DNA of 64,000 bases, from contig CM060733.1 in NCBI GenBank assembly GCA_030704615.1, forward strand, positions 59,644,001 through 59,708,000. The letters run 5' to 3'. Below the pieces are notes generated by a model. It was not told the DNA's origin. It made no database searches and was given only the letters and a program-made list of their open reading frames with translations. Source of the DNA: Takakia lepidozioides (taxonomy: Eukaryota > Streptophyta > Takakiopsida > Takakiales > Takakiaceae). The position numbers were made by a program, and so were the translations under genes. Shown piece after piece: positions 23,557 to 32,976 of the stretch. Numbering within the stretch: the stretch's first letter is position 1; each line of letters begins with the position of its first letter.

Positions 23557-24963
23557 CGCAGTTTCATCCGTCGTCGTGATTTTTCATCCGATGGCACGAT
23601 AGTTCATCCGCTGACGCAGTTTCATCCGTCACCGCGATTCTTCATCCGATAGCGCGATAGTTCATCCACTGACAACATTTCATCCACTGGCGCAGTTTCA
23701 TCCACTACAACCGATTCTCATCCAGGAGCGCCGATTCTCATCCACTGGCTCAATAGTTCATCCGATGGGACAATGGTGGTGCTCCCAACTCTGGGGCAAT
23801 GTTCCCACACGTTCCCATGCGTTCCCAAGCGTTCTCATGCGCTCCCTCGAGTTCCCAAGGAGTTCTCACGTGTTCCCACGCGTTCCCAAGCTAGGGTTTG
23901 CGCCGCTTTGCCTCTGCGATTGCTGCAACGAGCTATGGCTTCTATGGAGCAACTAGAGGTGCTGTTCTTGGTTTCTTGAGCATCAATAGACCACCAAGAG
24001 CGCCTCTAACTCCCTGAGCAAGCTATTTGCCACATAACAAGCTCTCTTTCTCTATAGAACTTATTGAAACAAGCATAGAACAAGCTATTGAGCTCTCTAT
24101 GGCATACCCTCTTCTAGCCACTGCATGCACTCATAGTGCTTCATTCTATGGCCATAGTGGACTTCTTAGAGCTCCTAATCCAACCCTGCACTTGCCATTT
24201 CCATAGACATGCTCTTTCCAAGCTTGGGATTGAAACCCCAACTCAAAGCATGCTCTACAAATACACTACTAACTATTCTCAGATGTCTACCTCCACTCAT
24301 AGCTCTCCTAAGCTTGAAGTTGAAGACTCCCACAAGCTGAAACCGTGCTCCACACATGCACCGCTCGCTCCCTTAACACCCGAGCTCTTCTTGAACTCCT
24401 CAAACCCTGCAACACTTGCAGAATAAGAGCTTCTTCACAAGCTCTCAAACTTTTCAATGGGGCTCTCCTTGAAGACCTCCTCTTGTACATAAACACCACA
24501 AGGCTTTCCTCTTCCAAACCTGCAATACTTTGTAACTTAAGAGCTATCTACCAAGCTCTCTTCCACACAAGTGGTAACTATGCTAACACCTTGTACTCAT
24601 CGATGTAAGCAAGTCGTCTTCTAGTGATACGGAAATGGTGAAAAGAGGATAAACCACTCTATCACGTTATATAAGTCAATCCCATGGCACCTTTGCTAAA
24701 TGACTCCACCATACAGACCTCACCCACTTTCCATCTCAAGAACTAGAGTTATGGCGGCGAGAGAGGCCTCGAGAGGCTCGACTAGAAGAAGACAAGCCTG
24801 CCTACGTCTCACATGGAGATAACCTCTCCACGTTCCAAGTGAGGTTCACCACCTCACTTGGCACATGGAACCAAATGAAGTCCCAATGCCAACAAAATAC
24901 AAATATAAATGTATAATGTCCTAATTAGCTAGAAATAACTATTTCTAATTAATCACAAACAAA
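23557..24963. repeat. Repeat family X relative with a 'catccg' minisatellite head
   Basis: Bases 23557-23765 are a degenerate minisatellite of cgcagtttcatccgt-like units. From about 23890 come gctagggtttg and gagctatggc, then about 1 kb of cytosine-rich, gene-poor sequence and a tail with catggagataacctctccac, tagctagaaataactatttc. The same layout (minisatellite, gctagggtttg, gagctatggc, body, ctagctatttcctagctag tail) is found at 51690-54161 with a different minisatellite. It abuts PPR sequence at about 24975. No protein is recognisable. Confidence 0.55.
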
Positions 24964-24984
24964 CCATGATATGGGTATGATCAG

Positions 24985-26727
24985 GAAGAAGCACTCAGAA
25001 TCTACGAGCAAATGGAAGTAGAAGGTGTGAAGCCTGACAGGGTCATGTTCATTTATGTTCTCAATGTCTGTACGAACTTAGGAGCGCTGGAAAAGGGCAA
25101 GCAGGTCCATTCCGACATTCTGAAATTAGGAATTGCATCATATACTGGTACAGACAATGCCCTCATTAACATGTATGCCAAATGTGGGAGTATGAAAAAT
25201 GCACACCAGATGTTCCAAATTATGGCTAAACCAGATGTGGTCTCATGGAGTGCAATGATTGCAGGATATGCTCAACATGGATCTGGTACAGAGGCTTTCA
25301 AAATGTATGAGCAAATGCAACAGGAAGGGGTTATGCCCAACAGCATAACATTCATTTGCATTCTCAATGTATGTGCCAGTGTAGGAGACCGGGAAAGGGC
25401 GAAGAGGTCCACGCTGACATAATGAAAGCTGGAACTTCTTCGTGTATTTAAGTGGAGAACAGCCTTCTTGACATGTATGCCAAATGTAGGAGCGTAAGAG
25501 ATGCACATTAGGTTTTTGACAAAATGCCTGAACGAGATGTAGTCTCATGGAAGCCATGATTACAAGATATGCTGAGCATGGCTATGCTGAAGAGGCTTTC
25601 ATTAAGATACAAGCAAAATGGAACTGGACGCGATGACACCGAACAGGGTCACGTTTGTTTCTATTGTCAATGCATGTACCAGTCTAGGGGCCCTGGAAAA
25701 GGGCACGCGGTTCCATGCTCATATTATCAAAGCTGGGGTTGTGTCATATATTAACTTGGACAATGCCCTTGTTAACATGTATGTCAAATGTGGGAGTATT
25801 CACGATGCACCTCAAGTGTTTGAAAATATGGTTCAGCAAGCATGGAATGCCATAATTGCAAAATATGCTCAGCATGGGTGTAGTACAGAGGCCTTCCAAC
25901 TATTTGAACAGATGCAGCAGGAAGGCTTGAAGCCAGATGGTATCACCTTCGTTTCTCTTCTCTCTACTTGTAGGCATGTAGGCCTGGTGGATGAAGGCCA
26001 CCACTTGTTTGGTTCCATGAGTAGAGATCACGGCCTCACTCCTACAGTGGAGCATTTTTGCTGCATTGTGCACCTTCTTGGCCGTGTAGGCCGATGAATT
26101 GAGGCAGAAGAGTTCATCAACAAAATGCCAATTGAACCAGATGCTCTGGTTTGGGGACCTTGCCTGCTGCTACCAGAATTCATGGGGATGTGGAGGTAGC
26201 AGAACATGTAGCAAAATCTCTTCTCAAGTGCGATCCCAACCACCCTGCAGCTTATGTGCTGCTATCCAACATCTACGCCGCATCTGGCAGGTGGGATGAT
26301 AAAGCAGAGGTGAGAAAATTGATGGATGACAGATGTGTCAGATTGAGCCAGGACAAAGCTATATTGAAGTCAACGACCAGGTACATACATTTGTTCCAGA
26401 GGATGAAATGCATCCACGAATCAAAGAAATCCATGCTGAGCTGAAGATATTGTCTGGGCAGATGCAACAGGCCGGCATGTGCCTGACACACGCTCTGTAT
26501 TGCATGATTTGGAGGTGGAGCAAAATGAGTTTTCTCTTTGCCACCACAGTGAGAGGCTGGCCATTGCTTTTGGGCTCATCAGCACCCCTGCAGGGATGTG
26601 TGGTGACTGCCACCACACTGCCACCAAGTTCATCTCACGAATTGTTGGGTGGACGGTTGTTGTACGGGATGCCAACCGATTCCACCACTTTCAAGATGGG
26701 GTTTGTTCTTGTGGGGATTACTGGTGA
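24985..26727 (+). pseudogene. PPR protein of the PLS-DYW class, broken
   Basis: Successive frames show PLS-type pentatricopeptide repeats (motifs such as GKQVHSDILKLG, NALINMYAKCGS, DVVSWSAMIAGYAQHG), then E/E+ motifs (HPAAYVLLSNIYAA at about 26245) and a complete-looking DYW end: [10 protein letters not shown] at about 26540, [17 protein letters not shown], and the terminal CSCGDYW at 26727. DYW domains are the cytidine deaminases of plant organelle RNA editing; the HxE and CxxC zinc sites are present. At least five frame changes or stops (about 25420, 25450, 25555, 26097, 26330) break it, and no organelle-targeting start is visible because repeat X replaces the 5' end. Bases 26728-27390 hold no recognised gene. 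Confidence 0.88.
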
Positions 26728-27390
26728 ACATAATATGCCATGGAGTGCAACAGTCACTGCTCTACTTTCTGTGAACTGCCCATGGTGATGCGCAACATTC
26801 AAGTTTGATGGTAGCAGTGGCATCACAGGAACAGCTCTCAATAGAACTGCGGTTTCCAAATGCTTGCATCGATGGAGAAAGGGATCCTGAGAAAAATGGC
26901 GTACCCAAGCAGGTGTTTATTTGGAAAATGTCCAACTTCACCAACCCTATTGAACACAGTCTAGGAAAACTGCCTACAGATCAGCATCTCTTTTGTTGGG
27001 TAAAATCTCAAGCTGCATTAACAAAGTTCTCTGGAGGAAAGATTGTTGTGGAAGTAATGATGCAAAGCCCTGCATAACCAGGGAGAGGGTTTGCAGATTA
27101 GTAATGGTGCTACAAATACTTCAGAATATGTAGGTGGATAGTCATTGAGATCTTGAAGAAATTCCCATGGGGAGGGGTGGTGGCCAAACCTTCTTGAGTA
27201 TCCTTAAGATATGGGCCAGCCAAGCAGCTTTGGACATGATGACAGGGTGGCATGGATCCAGTGAGCCAATTGTTTCTTCAAATGCCTGAAAGTAATGTGT
27301 TCTCATTCACATGTTGAAAGAGCTCACATGCCCCTCATCGGGCCACTGATGAGTAGGTTTTGCAAGCATTGAAGCTTTGTTGTCATCCTG

Positions 27391-28090
27391 AGTGCATGCA
27401 CTAGCCCGGCAGCTCCGGAAAGGCAGCCTTGCGTGTGCAAGCCTTGCAACTCTAGAAAAACGTGAAGAGGTGCACGGCGACATTGTCAGAGCTGCAATTG
27501 TACCAAATGTCATTTTAAACAATGCTCTCGTGGACAATGCACGTGCAGGCCTGGGAGCTCTGGAAAAGGGGAAAGAGGTCCATGGTGACATCGTCAAAGC
27601 TGGAATTGTACCACATGTCATCCTGAACACTGTCCTGGTGGACATGTATGCAAAATGTGGGTGCATTAAGGATGCGAAGGGAGTTTTCACCACTATGGCT
27701 GACCGAGATGTGGTGTCGTGGATTGCGATGCTTGCAGGGTGTGCACAGCAGGGGCGCAGGATGGAGGCCTTGGAGACCTATGAGCAAATGATGGGGGAAG
27801 GGTGAAGCCCGACCACATCACGTTTGTATGTGTTTGCAGTGCGTGTGCAAGCCTGGCAGCCCCTGAGGTGCATGGTTGCATCGCCTAAGCTGGAATTGTA
27901 CCAGATGTGATTCTGAACAATACCCTCGTGGACATGTATGCCAAATGTGGGAGCATTGAGAATGCGGAGGGAGTGTTCAACAATATGGCCGAACAAAATG
28001 TGGTGTTGTGAAATGCGATGATCGCAGGATATGCCCAACATGATTGTCATAGGGAGGTCCTGCAACTATTTGAAGGAATGCAAAAAAAAC
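27391..28090 (+). pseudogene. PPR (PLS-type) fragment
   Basis: About two and a half PLS triplets are readable: LEKGKEVHGDIVKAGIVP, VLVDMYAKCGCIKDA, DRDVVSWIAMLAGCAQQG, then a shifted copy with TLVDMYAKCGSIENA and a stop where tryptophan is expected in VVL*NAMIAGYAQ. The E and DYW parts are missing. It closely resembles the arrays at 56.7-58.8 kb, so it is probably a duplicate of the same family. Confidence 0.85.
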
Positions 28091-28186
28091 GGGGCTTGAA
28101 GCATCAGTATTGACACATTGGTAGTACATGTGTGGGCTCGTCTTACACAGGAGTTAATGACGCAATTTTGATGGACATTCACATAT

Positions 28187-28498
28187 TTGGCTAGATTTGC
28201 ATGTGATCTCACACTGGAAGGTTCGTCACATGAGTTATTTCAACTGCCTGCTGTTGTAACATGGGCGGAAGCGTTGTTTGCACGGATGAATTCAGACAAA
28301 GAAGTTGACACTGGATACAACCCGCTAAGGGAGGGCCAGTGGACCCAAAGCATCATGTTTCTTGTGAAATCCCTCACGCTGATAGCTTTCCTTCTTATGA
28401 TCCGCCTTGTCGAGAAGGTGTGGAAGGAAAGTATGATAGCTACCTCTCAGGGAGAGCTCAAATCAGCTGCAGTGGAACTTCGAGAGAAAACAACGTAA
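28187..28498 (+). CDS. Unrecognised ORF with one probable membrane segment
   Basis: A 103-residue frame with a hydrophobic stretch at about residues 56-71 (MFLVKSLTLIAFLLMI) followed by a charged helix-like tail. I do not recognise a family. Similar codons continue out of frame to about 28620 (TKEVNDLQMSG), which suggests a longer, now broken gene. No start context or neighbouring exon could be assigned. It may be a gene fragment carried here with the surrounding repeats. Confidence 0.3.
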   Translation: MARFACDLTLEGSSHELFQLPAVVTWAEALFARMNSDKEVDTGYNPLREGQWTQSIMFLVKSLTLIAFLLMIRLVEKVWKESMIATSQGELKSAAVELREKTT

Positions 28499-28922
28499 TT
28501 TTGAGTTTTTGGTGGTGCTTGCTATTCGTGTTGCTAGGACTAACCATGACCAAACAGCATTGACCAAGGAAGTCAATGACTTGCAAATGTCCGGGACTGA
28601 TGTCATGTAGAAAGAAACAGAGGAGTATTGGGGACTGGTGGAGGACCAGTTCCTGCTGCCGTAGGTTGGGGTTTAGCTTTGTGGGTTGTGGAGATACGAC
28701 GCTACGAATGTATTGGTCTTTGAAGCTAGCCTAGTCCCTCTATTTTTTGTCTTCTAAAAGGCTGCTGGATGCCCTAAACCATCCCCATGGCTTGACATTG
28801 TCCTCTCTTCACCCACATCTTTTTCAGCCTCTTCACTCAACCTACACTTCATCCGAGCTGAGCTTCTGGTTATCTAGCATTTGCCCCTAGTCCCAATGGA
28901 ATCTGACCAACCGCCGTTGATG

Positions 28923-29620
28923 ATGTCGTGTGCATACATATCGCTACACAACTACATCGCTGTCCAAAACCATACAACACATGTGCACACCCCACACTAG
29001 TATACCACTAGTCCACCACTAGTCCAACCACTAGGCTACAACTAGTCAGTCACTAGGCTGCCACTATGCTGCCCACTATGGCAGTCACTAGTCCACACAA
29101 TGATAAAGAATAGGAATACAAACACGAGTTCACAATCTGAAGCATAAACTTATGCATATATAACCTCATCACTCAAATACAAGTCAAGCCAAGTGCACCC
29201 CACGCCATGGGGAATCCACACTACGGCGCCATAGCTAGGCGCGGTGAGGCTCAACTCGAGAAAGATGAGCCTCCCGCACTTGCCGTGAAGATAACCACTC
29301 CAGGGCCTAAATCTGCCTTGACCCCTGGATTGACACTTGGGCCAATCCCAAATGTCAATATGTAAAAACTAGCTATTTCCTAGCTAGTTTCACACTAGTG
29401 GCAAAATAACTTGACAGCTGTCGTGCGCATACATATCGCTACACAACTACATCGCTGTCCAAAACCACACAACACATGTGCACACCACACACTAGTATAC
29501 CACTAGTCCACCACTAGTCCAGCCACTAGTCCAGCCACTAGTCCAACTACTAGGCTACAACTAGTCAGTCACTAGGCTGCCACTATGCTGCCCACTATGG
29601 CAGTCACTAGTCCACACAAT
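28923..29620. repeat. Repeat family X, one full unit and one partial unit in tandem
   Basis: A unit of about 495 bp (28923-29417: 'gtcgtgtgcatacatatcgc' to aaaataacttgaca) is followed by the beginning of a second (29418-29620). The second stops at 'actagtccacacaat', where the retrotransposon sequence starts; in the first unit the same word continues into gataaagaa. The join at 29620/29621 is therefore an insertion or deletion breakpoint. Confidence 0.65.
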
Positions 29621-29878
29621 CGCCTCCCTAGCTGGTGCTTAGGTCCCTCTAAGTCCAGGTAGCCACAAGATGTGATAGTGACCATAGCCTCACTAAGTCC
29701 TCCACCACTATCCCTACTACACTCAAACTCGATAGATCAAGAGGCCGGGTGCAAGAGTTGCCCCATCGTTAGTCGCCGTCTTGCAACCTGTGAACTTGAG
29801 CTTGGGATCTCATGTATTGACTCCTATGAGCTTGGCCTCCCATGTCTTATTAGCTGCCTCAAGTCATGTCCACTGCCA

Positions 29879-30232
29879 CTATCCCAAGCAGTGTGGACAC
29901 AACCAATCTCCGTCAGGAACCTTCTCAAGAGGTGGTGTCAAGCATCCCATATGCCAACCCCTTGAGCATCGATCACACACCATCATGGTGGCTGCCCCTT
30001 TGGCAGACCCACAGAGCATGCACCTCAAACCTGCAGGTACCACTGCCAAGTTTGGGTCAACTCTGCCATCGACATTGGGAAGGTGACATGGCGCACAATT
30101 ACGCACATGGTCCTTCCAAGTCATGCCATCCCGACCCTCCAAGATCAGGACCCCTGAGGGCAACACCTCTCGAACCCTCAGAATAACACGCCCTGCAGTA
30201 ACATCCAGAGTCGTAGGAGCAGTCTGCTGCAA
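29879..30232 (-). pseudogene. Integrase C-terminal domain fused to a PHD finger
   Basis: A 117-residue frame ends pol. Its first part, with the upstream out-of-frame words FENLAIAQHRD and GDYVYL, is the SH3-like integrase tail of Ty3 elements. Residues 71-115 form a full C4HC3 PHD finger: C71, C74, C86, C89, H94, C97, C112, C115, with the family words DRCSRGWHMGCL and DGDWLCPHC. PHD fingers read histone H3 tails; in chromoviruses a chromodomain sits at this place and biases integration, so a targeting role is a reasonable inference. Marked broken because one or more frameshifts separate it from the integrase core. Confidence 0.85.
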
Positions 30233-30357
30233 ATAAACATAGTCACCAGGGCTAAACCTCCACCACGTATAGTGGCATACCTCAACGTATCACGGTGCTG
30301 TGCAATGGCAAGGTTCTCAAAAGCCATGGGCATGACTTTCTTGAACAACTCTGCACG

Positions 30358-31166
30358 CTAATCACATGCACGTACCCACACGTCCGGATCGTCAAGGTTA
30401 AGGACTTGAGCAGTGTCCCTACGAATGGCTGCAGGCAAATCCGGCTCTCGGCCAAAGAGAAGGAAATATGGTGAGAAGGAGGCAAGTGATGCTTGTTTGT
30501 TGAACCTGTAGCCCATGGCTAACCAAGGAACCTGAAGATCCCAATCTCCTAGGTGTCCCTTCTGTAAGCCATACTTGCGCAAACCCCTCTTCACCGTCTG
30601 AACAACTCTCTCTGCTAAGCCATCGGCCTCAGGATGATCCCGAGAAGTGGTGCGGTGGTCTATCAAGGCTTTATCACACAAAGCTTGAAACTCCCCCAAA
30701 AACTCTCTCCCTTGGTCCGTGAGTACCTCAGCTGGAGAACCAAATTGGCTAAGCACACGATCCAAGAATGCATACGCAGCCCCCTCACTAGCCTTGTCAG
30801 GCAATGAAACCAACTCAATCCACTTGGAGAAGTGCTCCACCATCACCAACACATATCTGTGGTGGCGCATAGTCAGTGACAACGGTCCTGCGAAGTCAAG
30901 ACTCCACCTGTAGCCAATCCCATGATTGGTAAAGGATGCAACTATGGTAGTAGGGCGTTGAATGAAGCACGCACCCTGTCACACACCATGCACCTAGCCA
31001 CGAACTGTTGCACCTCTGTATGCATACCACGCCACCAATACTGCCCCTGCAGTAAACTGTGAGTACGTCGCACTCCAAAATGCCCCAACTCCTCATGGGA
31101 ATGCCGCACTAACCGTGCACGCTGTGTGGGGTGAGGCACAATCCTCACCCGACCATCCTCCCACAC
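30358..31166 (-). pseudogene. Ty3-type integrase, frameshifted
   Basis: The HHCC zinc domain is seen at about 31000-31110 (HSHEELGHFGV and CMVCDR). The DDE core lies in a second frame: LDFAGPLSLT (about 30890), LTDQGREF (about 30715) and GLAERVVQTVK (about 30600), with FSKWIELV between. Integrase inserts the element DNA into the genome. Frameshifts near 31160, 30945 and 30355 separate it from RNase H, split zinc domain from core, and cut it from the C-terminal/PHD part. Confidence 0.9.
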
Positions 31167-32976
31167 TCGAAGTAGGTGTATCCCCTCCCACTTGAACCTC
31201 TTGGCTCGTTGCAGGATCCGATCCTCTCCCTGGCAGTCACAATGGCTGCCGTGTCTCCTGTGCGGAGGTAGTCCAACACAGCCGAATCCTCATGTATATC
31301 TTTGGCACCACCTAGCTCATCACTAGCCTCAGGGTCCTCAGACACTCCGTCTACAGTCATCCCTGTTGTAGGTCCAATCTGACCTCCCGATGCCAAGATA
31401 CACAAAAATGCAGATGCGTGCCATCCCAGCACCATTTCCTCGTCCGTCTCACCATGCCACCGAGCTCCAGTGTCATCCTGCTGGCTCATGCATGGATTGC
31501 GACTCAATCCATCCGCATCCCGATTGACCAAACCCGGTCGATGCACAACCTGAAAGTCATACTCCTGGAGTATAAGTGCCCACCGTGCAAGCTTCCCCGT
31601 AAGCTTGTCTGACTCCATCAACCACTTGAGTGGCTGGTGATCCGTGACAAGGGTGAAAAAATTGCCGTATAGATAGCACCTGAAGTGTGCCACGGCCCAC
31701 ACTGCAGCTAAGCACTCTTCCTCATATGAGCTGTACTTAGCCTCTGCAGCGTTGTTCGAGCGGCTAGCGTAAGCCACTACGAACTCTCTTCCCTCATCAT
31801 CCACCTGTGTGAGCACCGCTCCAAGCCCCAGCATGCTCCAATCCGTATGCAGCTGAAAGGGACGCCCCCTGATAGGTCGTCTCAAGATAGGCGCCGAGGT
31901 CAACCTCGCCTTGAGCTCTTGAAAAGCTCGTTCCACTGCACTCCTGGTCCACCTTGGTCAGCTTGGTTAGAGCCTTTGCTATGGTACTATATCCCTTGAC
32001 AAACTGTCTATAATAGTTTGCCAACCCCATGAAAGCTCGAACTCGGCTCACATCCGTGGGGCGTGGAATTTGTGCAATGGCCTCTACCTTAGTCTGCTGT
32101 ACCCCCAATCCTCCAGGATATATCATGTGACCCAGATACTCAATCTGGTTGTGGAAAAACTTACACTTCCCCGGATGCAACTTCAATCCGTGCGCTCTCA
32201 AGCGCTCCAATACCACCTGAAGGTGTCTCTCATGCTCCTCCATCGTAACACTAAAGATGATGATGTCATCTATGTAGCACCGAGCAAAGTTCACACCCTG
32301 CTAGAATCCTATCCATGACTCTCTGAAACTCTGCAGGAGCATTCTTAAGCCCAAATGGTAAGAACCGCCACTGATATAGGCAATCCTTGCCGTGCTCATT
32401 GATCCCCCAGAATGCCGTCTTCTGCTTGTCCGCCTCCTTGATTGGCAACTGGTGATATCCGGATCGTAAATCCAAAGTGCTAAAGGCCTTAGCATGCCCG
32501 ATGGCATCAAAGATCTCCTCTGGTGTTGGCATGGCATACTTATCGGACTTGGTCTGACGATTTACAGGCCGGTAATCACCGCACATACGTCTCTCCGTCC
32601 AATTGCCATAGACATCCTTCTTGGCTGGCATCACTGTGGCTGAAGCATACTCTCCACCAGAGAGCTCCACCAAACCTGCCTCCCAGAGATCTTGAGTCCT
32701 CATCTGAATCAAAGACCTCTCCATGTCACTGTATCTATAGGGTCTCCGAAAGATTGGCGTGTCAGTGGCCAACTCAATCTTGATCTCTTGACCCTTCAGT
32801 GCTCCCAAGTCCTTCAAACTGAAGGCAAAGCAATTCCTGTAAGCCCTCAGGAACCGCCGTATACGTCGTCTCTCTCCTCCGGTGACAATGGGTCCAATGT
32901 CAGGCTCGCAATTGTCCTCCGTAACTGCAACCTTAAGTCCAGTGGGCTTAGAGGTAGATGACGCGTCCAGTGGTTG
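31145..32976 (-). pseudogene. Ty3-type reverse transcriptase and RNase H, frameshifted
   Basis: Readable in order: an N-terminal approach (FSLKDLGALKGQEI), MCGDYRPVNRQT, FSTLDLRSGYHQLP, FRFL-type box as QWRFLPFGLKNAP, then after a one-base shift the catalytic YIDD (32265-32276), LGHMI and FMGLANYYRQF. A second shift near 31940 leads to RNase H: LHTDWSMLGLGAVL, YSSYEEECLAAVWAV, VTDHQPLKWL and DADGLSRNP. These copy the element RNA into DNA. The join to the methyltransferase frame at about 32977 is also broken (TAG), although the RT frame is open upstream of it. Confidence 0.92.

Noticed and set aside
22846-23652. Plus-strand ORFs through the N gap
   Set aside because: Mostly made of N. The flanking coding signal is the minus-strand USP gene.
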